Assembly: GCA_900074885.1 (NCBI GenBank)
Contig: FJUW01000004.1
Span: 2,640,578-2,704,577 of the forward strand
DNA: 64,000 nucleotides
DNA from: Rhynchosporium graminicola
Taxonomy: Eukaryota; Ascomycota; Leotiomycetes; Helotiales; Ploettnerulaceae
Direction: 5' to 3'
Shown here: piece after piece, positions 34,290 through 46,195 of the stretch
Position numbering within the stretch: position 1 is the stretch's first letter
Layout: every line of letters begins with the position of its first letter
Notes under the pieces: model-generated
The model's input: only the letters and a program-made list of their open reading frames with translations
What the model was told of the DNA's origin: nothing
Database searches by the model: none
Translations under genes and position numbers: made by a program

Positions 34290-36497
34290 AGTATCTGCTA
34301 TACTATCTGAATAATAGATTGATAATATGCTATATATTACTCCCTCTCTCTTCGTATAATAGGCTTATAGCTATCCTGATACCTACCCTCAAGCCTCTAT
34401 ATCGCAATTATAATCGATGATACGCTACTGGTATTATAGAATCTGCCTAAATGATATAAGGCTAAAAGCTTAAAGAAAAAGCAGAATAAGAGTCTACATA
34501 ACTCTATTCTGAATTTTGGCTTTAGGGGAAATCAAGTGATTATGAACATTTGCTTATGTATTAATGCGCCTACCCCTCTAGTATAATGCTATATAAGAAG
34601 GGTGGTTCTCAAGATACTCTCGCGAAGTTACTACAATATTAGCATATAGCCATTTGGCTGCTCGCGCTCGTATGGCTATTTAGCTATAGCCACAAATTAC
34701 ATTTTACAGACGGTGCAGTTCCCAAGAACTTCTGGATGTATACTCAGTATTGTTTTCGCATTGTCTTTATACTACAAAAGGTCGCTACTATAGATTGACT
34801 GGCAATCACAGAGAACCCAGAACTAGTGGAGCTTTCCGCTTGAATATGAGATCATCAACGCTTAAAGTACAAGACATTGCAGCGAGGTCAAGCGAGGATT
34901 CCAAGACTGATTCCGTATCTATACTGGGGATCTGTGTGGCTTTGGTAGTTTCAAAATTCATTGCTAAGAGCTTATTGGCACATTGTTTACGCCATATAAA
35001 CGTTGTTTTTAAACTCATCGAGAAAATGAAAACTTGGGGAACACAAAACCTCTACATTTTAGGACAAAACTCTACAGTCCACGATCATACCATCGATTGG
35101 CATAGCCATTATTTGGATACGATCGACCTCATGCGCTTATTGTCTTCGAGTCACTCAGGTAATAGTACTTAGCGAGAAGGCTCAGGCTTGGTATTGTTTA
35201 CCAAAGGCACTATGTACATGGATTGAGTCCTTGAGTAGACACGGTCCCTATGCCCTACGGCCCCCCCACGGGAGGTCCAGTTGATAGACTTTCAGCCTAG
35301 CGCCGACTGGACGATGATGACGATCATCATCCTCATCTTCACCTGAGCTGGTCAATTGGACTTTCCTTTCACACTATCCCCGGGCGAGACGGCTTCTTCC
35401 AATACAAGACAGCCATATCTCGTCAACAACGCGGGTATATCAACTATTCAAGTTGAAAACAGCGATCCATATTGCTTAGTGTCACCGAACAATAGCAATG
35501 CGATGCGAGCTTGTAGATAAGACGAATTCGAAGGCGAAGGCCTTTAGACGCAACAGCGAGGGGGGCGTTTTAGTCGCCAAAACAGCCAGGTTAGGCAATG
35601 TAATGCGCTGCTCTTGAATTAGGATTACCGAGTGAGACTGTTAAAGGCGTTTCCGTTCTAGCCAAAAGTTCTTTGTTCCTTTCCATCCTTCATTTCTCAT
35701 CGAGTTATCGAGTCGAGGCAGGCAAAGTTCAGCTAAGCGAGCAGACCGCCTTCTACAAACACGATCGAGAAGCATCTCTCCAGGTTTTCGATCTGCCTCT
35801 TCCTTCAATTAACATACCGAGTATGTCAGAGCCACAGCTGACTAATTCCACAAACCTGGGATAATCCTTCGCTCACGAGAGATTGATTCCCTGTCATTTG
35901 GCGGCGCAGTGCCAATCCAAGAAAATACAGTTAGGAAATCATGTACTTTACATTATTCTTGAATTACGAAGTTTAATTACTGTAATTTTACATACTTTTC
36001 AAATGGCTAGCAGTCACACTAGGTAGTCTAAGCCGATGAGACTAGCTCATACTAACATATGATGAGAGTTTTGAATGATGGTAGTATGCTTGGGGTAGGT
36101 AAGGATAGGTGATTTTCAACTATCGAACCTGATTTAAGGTCTAAGAAGTTGCTATTTCTGTGTACCTGTATACATCGTCATCACTTGAACTCAAATCTCC
36201 GATTTCGCTGTCGCATGAGCTCTCAAGTCACAACAACATCGTATGAGATCGCCAGTGCGTCATCCAAGAAGTACTCACCTTCTAATATAACCTTATATTT
36301 CCCTAGCAATTCAACCTATTCTTGTCTGTCGTCGGAACCCAACACAAACTCTCTCTAGACATTACTCCTCCTTGATCTACAGCCAGGTATCGCAAATCGT
36401 AGTCTCTTAAGTGGTTTTGCGGCAAGACAGCGATTGGGCACACTATCATAAAATTCCGGCATGAGGAACCGCGATTTCACATACAGGTTACCATCCC
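34290..36497. other. gene-poor transposon margin
   Basis: Up to about 34.6 kb the sequence is RIP-like and AT-rich. From 34.6 kb base composition returns to normal. A 140-codon frame ending at 35172 (with DHTIDWHSHYLDTIDLMRLL) has no known motif and no intact start context. Small inverted repeats around ATAGCCA occur at 34646-34692. No supported gene. Confidence 0.45.
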
Positions 36498-37168
36498 ATG
36501 TATATGGTAGACGAAGTCAGGAATTCTGGTTGTGGCAGTAGTTTACCTGAGCCCGAGAAATACCGTCACTTGCGTATATTGTATACTCAGCCACAGCCCC
36601 CACAGCCTAATTTCTCCGTGCACTCTGCACCTATTTTACGGAGTATAGAAGTTATGTTGTTTTCTTTAAGACGAGCTATCAAAGCAACAAGAATCGTAAT
36701 CCAGGTCGCAGCTTTGGTCGCAGCGGAAGTATGAAGCATGATACCTCCTCTGGTCTCAGCAAAATCGATATGTTACTTAGAATCTACTCTGCCCTGGGAG
36801 TTGCGATTCCATCGCTGGTAGATTTGGGCAGACACTAGTTTTGATAGGGATTTTAGGTGACGGTGCGCTGGCTATCCTTAATATAGTCAAGATTCCACAA
36901 AGTGCACGTTTAGCAGTCATGAGCCTCTTGATTGAGGGAATGATTGCGAAAAATGCTGAGGCAGTTTCGAAGGCCGCGAGATTTAGAACAGGTGTATCAA
37001 CAAGGAAAACTAGGCTTTGTAGGACTTGATCCGAACTTCTATCTAGTACTGAGTCCTGGAACATTGGTATTGGAAGCGATTGTTGAATTTATTGTCGCTG
37101 GGATGCTTTGTAAAAGGCAACATGGGAAAATGCTCGGTGTTGGGGGTTCTGTCGAGTCAAATATTTAG
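36498..37168 (+). pseudogene. decayed coding relic, weakly like the C-terminus of killer-toxin-type GH18 chitinases
   Basis: Protein-like blocks occur in three different frames without clean splice sites between them: MLLRIYSALGVAIPSLVDLG (about 36770-36830), GDGALAILNIVKIPQSARLA then MIAKNAEAVSKAARFR (36856-36990), and GKLGFVGLDPNFYLVLS (about 37000-37060). Their order and style recall a C-terminal region found after the GH18 domain in fungal chitinases of the killer-toxin-like subgroup. No catalytic domain is present. Frame breaks and stops show it is not functional. The family assignment is from memory and weak. Confidence 0.3.
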
Positions 37169-38628
37169 TGTCAAAATATACGAGCTTTGCCACTTTCTTT
37201 TGGCAAACTGAGAGGGTTATGAGCTTTTGAGTTAACTGAGCAGCTGTTTGAAATTATGATACCATCATTAGGCTTCGCAAGGAATTTCAAATTCGCTCAA
37301 TCATCGACTTCTCAAGCGCGGCGAGACACTGGCGACATCATTGATGGTGATCCTGTGATTCTTCTCTTTTATTTTGCCTGCTGATCTGAGGCCGAGATAT
37401 TGAGAAGTCCCTTTATTCAAAGTTTTCGGGGTAATTCTGGAGAAGTAAACCCCTGATGCCAAGGGAACCACCCCACGAATCTGACTCGTTGATGACTGGA
37501 GCGGAGCAGAAAGCCCATGGAGTCCCCAGCTGGAACAGGTTTCTCGCCGATGACCCCACAGCTGCATCTCTACCTGGCAAAACTTGCTTATCACTCAATG
37601 ACCTGGTCAGAAACAACAGCTGATGTCCATCCCGAGCCGCTTAACAAGGGCTCAACGAGGGGCATCCATCTTCACCCGCACTCATTGTATGGGACAAGAC
37701 GCACAGCAGCGGAGATGTGGTATGGGTAGGACGAAGGTTCGCTGAAACTTTTACCTCAAAAAGCCCTGGGAAGACATTTTGAGGTCTAGACAGCTTGGCT
37801 GCTTATCTTGGTATTCGCCTTTGCGCTTTACCGAGACATCAAGACATCGTTACACACACTCGGATATCAACACAAAGGACATCCTATTGGCCCAAGGCAG
37901 TAATAAGGCCGAAGCGGAATCAATTGAGTCAGTATCCAAGAGATGGAGGCTTCTTCGTGCATTCGATGCCGGGACGCTACCTCCGAACAGCGACAAGCGA
38001 GGGGTACGGTCCGGGGCTGCTATGGCAGATACTTAGAAATAATGCAACGGCGTATGAAGTGGCACTTCATATCTACTATATGCCGGCAACTTGGCATCGG
38101 CAGGCTCATGAGGGAGTGGCAAAATATAGAGGACTCCGACAATTGGCAAAGGCCGACCTTTCCCATCCAGGGATACTCGCTTAGCTACCTGCTTTTTGTT
38201 ACAGGATTGAGGGTCTGGAAAACATCCAGTTGGACTGCAGATACGGTTCTGGTTGGCTATGTCCTTGTTTCCTCTTCATGTTCGAATTGTGGATGTTTGT
38301 GGGTACGGGCCAATTAAGTCGTCGTATAGGGAAGACCCTGCCTTGGGGGTTCCTTGGTTTCCTCGACCGATACTTACCGTTGTTTGTCCAGAAGCTCATG
38401 TGGAGAGCGGGGCATGGGGAATCAGTTGATATTGAAGTTGGGCTCCATAATGTGATGGGGTATATATCTCATGCTACCCGTAAAGAATATTTCCCCGATC
38501 ATCAGTTCACAGCTTCCTTTGTCGACCTTCCCGTCATTGTTCTTTCCCTCCTGGCACGACTGTCGTATTAGGCAGCTTCGACTCTTAGCGACTTCCTCTC
38601 TCTGCAAACATCATAATCAAGAGGCATA
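37169..38628. other. intergenic, transporter promoter
   Basis: There is no supported gene; frames overlap on both strands. The last 300 bases are upstream of the FucP-type transporter and include a T/C-rich stretch before its ATG. Confidence 0.45.
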
Positions 38629-40171
38629 ATGGAGACGGTTGAGAAGACTCCCACAAACACTTCGGTAGCCATTGATGAGCGCAAGAAGAGCAAGGTCGTC
38701 CCCGTTGACGATCATGTTGTTACGGGAGCTGGACACATCACAACTCGCGAATCGATTGTACCTGTCGCTCTCGTCACAATTCTTTTCTTCATGTGGGGAT
38801 TCGCATACGGTCTCCTGGATGTCTTGAATGCCCATTTCCAAGTAGCTTTAGGTATTTCGCAAGGCCAATCTGGTGGTCTGCAGGCTGCATACTTTGGGTT
38901 CGTTCTTCTGCCGCATCATAATGAATGTATACTGACTCTTCCCACAGGGCTTATTTTATTGGTCCCCTAACCTATTCCGGCTGGGTGGTTCGAAGATTTG
39001 GATACAGGTGGGCATTCATTACAGGACTTAGCATCTATGGTGTTGGTGCATTGATGTTCTGGCCTTCTGGTGTCAAGCGATCGTGAGTTTTTCAAACCAT
39101 ATTTCGGTTGCTTCTGCTAACTTTGGTAGCTTCGTTGGATTCTGCTTGAGTATGTTCATAGTCGGTTCCGGTCTCTCAACCCTCGAAACTGCCGCAAATC
39201 CTTTCATCGCAACCTGTGGTCCTCCAAAATACTCCGAACTTCGACTCACATTGGCACAATCATTCCAAGCTGTAGGTACGGTCGTTGCACCTGTCCTCGC
39301 TTCGCAAGTTATCTTCAAGAAGGTCGATGACACGTCTTTGACCTCAGTACAATGGGTGTACCTCGGAATAGCCATCTTCGTTTTTCTGCTCGCCGTCGTA
39401 TTCTTCTTCATCCACCTTCCCGAAGTCACTGATGCCGACATGGCCGAGCAAGCCGCAGTCTCTGCACAGGAAACCGATTTCGAGGACCTCCCCCTCAGCA
39501 AGCAATACACCCTATTCTACGGGGTGATCGCACAATTTTGCTACGTTGGAGCTCAAGTTGCGTATGCTGGATACTTCATCAACTACGTGTCCTGGGTCCG
39601 ACCTGGTACTACTCACGCGACAGGAGCAAACCTCCTCGCAGGTGCTCAAGGCTGTTTTGCCATCGGTCGATTCATCGCTAGTGGTATGCTCAAGTTTCTC
39701 AAACCTCGTCTCGTGCTCATGGGATTCTTGACTGGTGTTGTCGTATTCGCTTGTCTCGTCATCGGACTCAAGGGCAACGGAGGGATCGCAGCCATATTTC
39801 TCGTGCTCTTTTTTGAGTCATGCGTCTTCCCTCTGATCTTTACTCTCTCGCTCCGTGGTCTGGGACGACATAGCAAGCGCGGTGCATCGTTCATAGTTGC
39901 CGCTGTTAGCGGAGGAGCATTATTCCCCCCAGTTCTCGGAGCTGTGGCCGATGCTTTGGATGGAAACACTCAAAAGGCCTTCTTCATCCCTTTGATCGGT
40001 TTCGCTATCGCTATCACTTTCCCCATCTACCTCAATGTTTTCAAGAGGAAGTCTTTGGATGGATGGACGGAGAAGGTTAAAGTTGGTATTGATGAGCCAA
40101 CTAAGGATGTTGAGAGTGGATCTTTACACGAGAAGGAGAGGGCAGATGCGAGTCACACCGAAAAGCTGTGA
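38629..40171 (+). CDS. FucP-type MFS sugar/H+ symporter
   Basis: Member of the fucose/glucose/galactose permease branch of the MFS, in the plasma membrane. Three exons (38629-38897, 38948-39082, 39130-40171) give 481 residues. The introns are 50 and 47 bp; the second has a TGCTAAC branch site. Family marks are FFMWGFAYGLLDVLNAHFQ in TM1 (the hydrophilic residues after GF are typical of FucP), RRFGYR between TM2 and TM3, and GSGLSTLETAANPFIATCG (the FucP GxxxxExxANP signature). About twelve hydrophobic segments are seen, with cytosolic, charged N- and C-terminal tails. It is distinct from the HXT-type transporter at 2.1-4.4 kb. The substrate could be L-fucose, another 6-deoxy sugar or a hexose. 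Confidence 0.93.
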
Positions 40172-41199
40172 TTTTGGTGATCGATTTATTCGGTATTGAT
40201 GGAGTGTGATATGGCGTTCTTTCTTTTACTGGGTTCGAGATATCCAGATGATAGAACTACGGACGGCGATCCGACTGGGCTGGGACTAGAAACACTATAT
40301 ATGAATTTCAAGATATTGTCTATATTAAACCTCAATTTTCCTGTTATAAATCTGCGCTTGTTGCTGTCACAGGCTAACATTGGTTGCTTTCTATGTTAGA
40401 AACAGGTAACTAGGTAAACACATGCTCGTTTATCGATCATGCTCGTTTCGTCTGACTTCTTGGTGGGAGAAAATTCGAGGCGTGACCGTAGTTTGCGAAT
40501 TCGTAGGCGATTCCTGAATCGACAGAACATATAGAGAATGTTGATTGTTAGACTCTGCGACAGTTTGGAGCTACAGTATACAAAGTTGTCACGGGTTTTT
40601 CAGCAGCAAATATATACTAGTTGGTATACGAACTTTAATATCGAATTCAAGCCATAATTCGAGGTGCTGCATCAAATAACATTTGTTTTATAATCTTTAA
40701 GTAGTCTGGTGGTTTCTGGTCATCTGCTTCCCCTACTCCCTGCTAACTACATTTCATTCGCTCGCGATAAGGTCGCCTTCTTCCATACCGAACGTTCTCT
40801 TCATGCTGGAAAGCCTGCCTCAATAATATCTCAGCTTCCTGTGTTATTTTCTGAAGGCGAAAGGAGAGGGCTCCGTGTAGTCGATTGGCACCTGGAGGCC
40901 ATCCACCCCTGCTTCTGCATATGCAGGGTCTCACTCATCCATCCACACAACCTCATATCACAACACTCTCATCCTATCACGAAGTACTCACATGCTCAAT
41001 TTCAGATATCCTTATCTTTGGGAGCTCACACGACCACTCTGATGGCTTTCAAAGAAAAGTAGAAATATGTAGAATGTCCGAAGACTTTGATTTGGCAGCA
41101 AAACTCTCTTCTCATACGAGATCTGTTTAGACGAGTTTCGATCTTCAACCTTGTGTGATATCACTTCTTCAGCGACTACATATACATCTAGAGAGCAGC
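40172..41199. other. intergenic
   Basis: The 3' flank of the transporter, then sequence with short frames only. No motif was recognised. Confidence 0.45.
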
Positions 41200-41576
41200 A
41201 TGTCTCTCAACGCCTCCAAAGAAGTCTGTCCAAGCATCGCGAGACCCTCATTGGCAAGTCGGACATGGCGCGCAGAAACCTCAAATTCTAATCTAAATTA
41301 CAGAGCTTTCCTGATCCCACTTTCAACGATGATATCGAGAAAGCTACTACCTGCGAGCTCCCACCAAGCCCATGTACCTACGGCACATTCTCATGGAAAG
41401 ATAAGTTCGTATCGAGAGAATCGAGCAAGAAGACGGGAGGAAGCCATCGAGAGACTCGAACGTTCAGCATTATCATAACATCACTCCTTGGTTCACTTTT
41501 CCTTGTAGGAGCTTTTACTTTGAGTGCTTTCATTATCGTTGCTGCTGTTATGCGATGCTGGAGGCATTTTGTATAG
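41200..41576 (+). CDS. possible small tail-anchored protein, unknown function
   Basis: Two exons (41200-41253 and 41304-41576) give 108 residues. The 50-bp intron starts with GC (TTG|GCAAGT) and ends ATTACAG with CTAAT/CTAAA branch-like words; both sides are in phase 0. The protein has a hydrophilic N-terminal two-thirds with two cysteines (TTCELPPSPCTYGTFSW) and one strong hydrophobic segment close to the end (IITSLLGSLFLVGAFTLSAF and a few more), then RCWRHFV. That layout fits a tail-anchored or single-pass protein. No homologue is known to me. It rests on one inferred non-canonical splice, so it needs transcript support. Confidence 0.4.
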
Positions 41577-42418
41577 CGAGTGAGAGGATACAGAAATGAT
41601 ATTGATAATGCGTGAGGGCTTCTTTGGAGGGAATGGAGTTCGTCGATGAACCCTTGTAGTGTGGTGACAGATACCCAGTTTCATTTTGCAATTCTTTCCA
41701 AGAGGTCTTCTGATTCATATGGTAATCGAAGAATGTTACATTTATCAGTGATTTCGATTAGAACATCGTTTCTCTTTCTTAATTTCACTACGAACTTCAA
41801 CCCAAGTGCTTGATTCGGTGAAGTTTAGCTTGCAGCCGCTAGGTAGAATGAGTTTAAATTCGGGGAACGAGGCCAAATCCCCATTGCGAACCTATAACGG
41901 TCGCCGAGAGAGGTTATAAGTGTTGATAGCTAGCTATTTACATAGATTCACAGATCGATTTGAGAATCATGTCGCTTTCCATAGAACGCAAACGTCGCAG
42001 AAGGACGACAAGTATATTCAGTATTTCAGCCTAACGAAAAGTAACATGCTCCCCTCCATGATCCATCTGTTACTTGGAATGTCCGAATCATGGCTTTTCT
42101 ATCGCCATAGAACATCGTTCATCCCTTAAAACCATTCAAGCTCAGGTTGTCTCATCTTGGCTTGAGTTCGAAGTTTCGTGTGCCTCCTAGAGCTATGTGT
42201 TGAGCTGTGTCGCACCTGCCTTCAATCACAAAGCTTGCAGCATCACGTCCATGGTGATATTTCCACCTTGAAAGTTCACAGACTTCTATCCAAGTTCAAC
42301 TTTCTCCATCCTTCAGACTATATGTACCAGACCTCCATCGATAAACTTTGGCTTTCATTACCGAGCAGCAAATTTATCATCTAGGAGACTGTATACCTTG
42401 CACAAGAAAAGAATCGAC
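41577..42418. other. intergenic, possible lost 5' part of the NLR-like gene
   Basis: Upstream of the TPR gene one would expect an NTPase domain if the gene were whole. Only broken frames are found, for example SIDKLWLSLPSSKF near 42330-42375. No P-loop or other NB-ARC/NACHT motif was seen. Confidence 0.4.
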
Positions 42419-44068
42419 ATGCCTGACCCGAATCATAAACAGGTTTCATCCAAGCACATCCCCGGAAGGCTGAGGGCGTTGGATACTTTATTGCAGGCTG
42501 AGGATGGCTCCCGGGAGGAAATTGCTGTACTTGGAGTCATTGCTTTCCTGAACCCCGAAAACATTGGAGAAGATATTCTGAAACCGGATATAACGCAATC
42601 TCAAGCACCTGATTATCCCATAAGCGAATCAAACTTCCAAAAAGCCTGCAAAAATCTCATCAGCTCCTCAATTGTTTGGACAGGCCCGGCTCAGTCATCA
42701 CTCGACGTTAGCCCAGAGGTTCAGAAGAGGGTCCGAGACAAGATTGCTGAGGATGCGATCCGTTCAGAGAGCTTCTTCATTCACGTTGCCACGAGACTTG
42801 CTTCATTATGGCCTTACACCAACGAAACTCCCGTCCCTCACACACAAGGGAGGAAAGCTCGATGGCGACGCTGCGCCATGTTGCGACCGCACGTAGAGAG
42901 CTTGATCGAAGGATACTTCGACCTCAAACTCAAGCGTCATGTCGCACAACCAACCATCAAGTTCGTAGAATTGCTCAAAGAAGCAGCAAGGTAGAAGTGG
43001 ACCATCTTTTTTTTTTTTGAAGAACTCTCTCTAACTCTATCTAGCTATCATATCGAACGAGGCGAACCAGAAGAAGCCACACGACTTCTCGATATTGCTG
43101 CACCAATGTGCGAATCTGCCAAAGCTACGCCTCGGTTAACCGAATACCGCCCTGAAATCTACCGCGGATACGTTGGCCTGGCCCATATAACTCGGGAAGG
43201 AAGACTTTACCTCAAATATGCAGAGCTGAACTTCAACGTAGAGCTTGAGCGCTTTAAAGAGAGCGGAAAGGAAACTGCGAGCTTGGCATCGGCGTATGAT
43301 CACACGGGTATAGTATATAACCTATTCTCGCGCCATGAAGATGCAATTCGATGTTTTGAGACGTCCATAGCAATACGGAGAAATTTGGAGGATTTTCGAA
43401 AAGACTGGCTCTTTATTCCAAAATACCATATGGCACACGTGTATCTACACCTTGGTGACGACGAAAGGGCAGCGGGGATTCTAGATTCCGCCATCATAGA
43501 TCGGGTTGAGGTTCATGGAGAGTATGATCGATATTCCCATAGGTAATTCTCCTTGATGAATATCTTTTTGGGCAATCTAATAGTTTCAGAACGGGCATTC
43601 TTTGTTACACGCTTGGTGACATAAGGAAACACCAAGGACGACTTCGTGAAAGCTTCGCTCTTCACAGTAGAGCCTACGACAATTTTAGGTCGACTGAAGG
43701 ACCAACCAATCTTGGAACCCTTCATTGCAAATACAAAGTGGCCACTCACTTAGCCCGGATCAATGACTACAATACAGCTCGGTAAGCAGAAGTCAATCAA
43801 CTTATTTGGTAACACTTTTGAGATCTGTCATAGCAAATTCCTCGACGAAATCCTTACCCACTACCGCATCACACCTCACGCACGACCATACATATGTCGA
43901 ACTGCATTTCTATACGCGGATTGCTTACAAGAAGAAGGCAAGGATTTCTCTAAGATGCTTCAGGAAGCTCTGAAAGTTTTCAATGAGTATTCGCCATATA
44001 AGCGAAACACTATGGGATCCCTAACAGAGAAGGATGTTGCTAGCGTGGTTTCGTATGACTATTTGTGA
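42419..44068 (+). CDS. TPR C-terminal part of a fungal NLR-like (STAND) protein
   Basis: Four exons (42419-42990, 43045-43542, 43590-43781, 43834-44068) give 498 residues; introns are 54, 47 and 52 bp and all junctions fit phase. The N-terminus (RLRALDTLLQAEDGSREEIA, then VLGVIAFLNPENIGEDIL) matches the segment that in fungal NLRs follows the NB-ARC/NACHT NTPase (LLxVxxFLDPDxIPExIL). The remainder is TPR-like: GIVYNLFSRHEDAIRCFETS, YHMAHVYLHLGDDERAAGIL and LGDIRKHQGRLRESFALHSR. No Walker A or B motif and no N-terminal effector domain are present. So it is either a truncated NLR or a stand-alone TPR regulator. NLRs act in self/non-self recognition; that role here is inference. Confidence 0.7.
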
Positions 44069-44735
44069 TGAGCGCACCGGACTCACTAGATGCTCTGTTT
44101 GGATCTGCCAGCTAGATCGAGTTTTTTTCAGTCGGAGGGGACCGGATCCTCATAAAGTTTTAGACACCGTAGGGCAAGTAATATCGCCTGAAGCCTTTTG
44201 AAACATCCACAATACAATGTATTGTTACTACAGCTTCCAAATTGATATTGATACTTAAATGAACCGAGATCCTCAATACTAGGTAGAGAAATTTCGTCAA
44301 GCTTTTTATGCCTAGTCTGTTATCAAGTATCCTTCAGGCTGTGAAAGCTTTAATTATACCACGCGCCTGTTTATTTACTAGACTATCCACTTCATAATGG
44401 TTAACAAGATTTTCCTTAGTTGTGCTATCTGTCCGTGAGGTCCTGCATTATACCCTACTGAAATGTGCTTTTTAACACTTCGTTAAACATTGACCTATTT
44501 CGTTGCTTTCGAATCGCTGCTCGATGCCTCTGATTTTGATCAGCTTTGTTTATCCGTTATCGACAAGGTGATGGCCTCGCTTCGTGATTCAGCCGAGGGC
44601 CCCGAGATATTTTAGATCACTAGTTCGATGACCATACCACCGCAAAACACCGACATCTGCCCTTCCTATCAACCTCTCTTCTGCTTATATAGACTTAATT
44701 GACTAGTGGAAAGACGTCGAGATACTGAAATCATT
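44069..44735. other. intergenic
   Basis: AT-rich spacer between two plus-strand genes. No structure was recognised. Confidence 0.5.
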
Positions 44736-45583
44736 ATGAATAGTCTTTCATCCCGGCAATTCGATATCACGAGCTTCATCCGGAGGAGACCCACTATTAC
44801 GATTCCACTGGTTGGCGCATCTACTGCTGCTCTCATGTGGTGTATCAAGGACTATCGAGCATTCAAAGCTCTCGGACCTGGTGGTATCCCCTACAACATA
44901 TTCGGCTGGGCTCTGATCACTATCTTCGTTCGCCCGTTTGCCCTCAGCGAAAAGGATACCACCTGGACAGGTGACTATCCATCCAAAGGCGCCCACCACG
45001 ATATCTTGGATCTGGAGGAGAGGAAGGGTGGGAGAGCTAAGCTGGCTGGAATCGCTCCACATCGTCAGATATCACAGAAAGCTCCACATTCGATACAAGC
45101 TGTATGTTCGCATTGTTCGCGTTGAGCTGGCCAAGTCACATGATATCGCTGACAGTAATTTAGCCACTGGCAGAACTATTTGATGACATAGTGAAGAAGA
45201 ACCCAGAACTGCTCGAAACGAAGCGTTCGCTATATGAGAAACATCACGATGCTATCTTTGTCAAGTTCAGTCTGCTCGAAGACTTAAATTCAGCAATCCC
45301 TGCTACAGCGCGCGTGTCCCGAGGAGAGATCGGCCACATTCATGCTGACGCATCTGTTCATCTCTATTTCTCACCCGCAGACGCGAAAGTGTTGATCGAG
45401 AAGAAGTGGGCGGAAAGACACCGACTGGCTCGCACTAGATCGTATCTAGGTATGGTTAATATGTTTGGCGTGGCTGGGACATATTTGATGGTTTATGGAC
45501 CTAGAGATGAGGGAGAGTTGAAAACTATGAAGACTATTTTGGAGAACAGCGTCAAGTATATGACGGGAACAGAGTATCTCTGA
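44736..45583 (+). CDS. luciferase-domain (DUF5519) membrane-anchored protein
   Basis: Two exons (44736-45101 and 45164-45583) give 261 residues; the 62-bp intron has a GTATGT donor and a GCTGAC branch site. The N-terminus has one membrane segment (TITIPLVGASTAALMWCI) followed by DYRAFKALGPGGIPYNIFGW, a conserved block of fungal proteins annotated luciferase domain-containing. The C-terminal half carries the core: SRGEIGHIHADASVHLYFSP, then AERHRLA, then YLMVYGPRDEGELKTM. The conserved HIH and the HxS/HLYFSP segment are present. Biochemical function of the family is not known to me; despite the name, light emission should not be assumed. The start was chosen at the first true ATG of the frame. 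Confidence 0.8.
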
Positions 45584-46195
45584 GTATTTCGGGGCGAGAC
45601 TATTCGTTGTCAAGGGAAAAATGGATTATGATTGATGAATGTTTTCAATGGCGATGTGTTTCCGGCGAAGAGAAGTCGTGGATGCGGAAGGAAGCCTAGT
45701 AAATTCCCGAAGAGATTAAATGCAACTCACTGGGGATCCAAATTGCAAGTTAGGATGTGGCCACAGTACTTTCGCTGTCCAATCTCTTGGATCTGAATTT
45801 GTGTTAGCTGACACATTTCTCGTGGTGCTCCGAATGTGGAGGCTTTCAAGTCAAACTTTGAAGAGTGAAGAAATATCGGATCCCGATGGACCCTCGACTT
45901 CTCATCTATAATTATCTTCCTATGCCACTTACAAACAAATTTTCTGATCACCAGTACAGCAAAATTGCCCTCCGGGATTTGCACATGTTCCACGACTTCC
46001 TCCAAGCTCTCCTTCCTTCCCTTGTACGACATCGTGTTGCGACATTGGCCGTCATACAGAGCCCCTCAGCTCAATTCATCTTTAATAACTTGACCGCCCC
46101 TTGCAGTCTCAGACTCAGACCAGCCTGAATCCCACCGTATCTGAATTCCACAGCATCGCAACCAAAACGACTTTCACGAACGTATCAAGAAAATC
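45584..46195. other. intergenic / promoter of PLP enzyme gene
   Basis: There is no supported gene. It is the 5' flank of the gene at 46196. Confidence 0.5.

Noticed and set aside
34750..35172. 140-codon frame right of the transposon block
   Set aside because: No family motif, and the frame begins without a true ATG; may be debris of an older gene but cannot be supported.
38230..38571. 113-codon frame upstream of the FucP-type transporter
   Set aside because: Lies in the promoter region, no signal or domain, with an equally long frame on the opposite strand.
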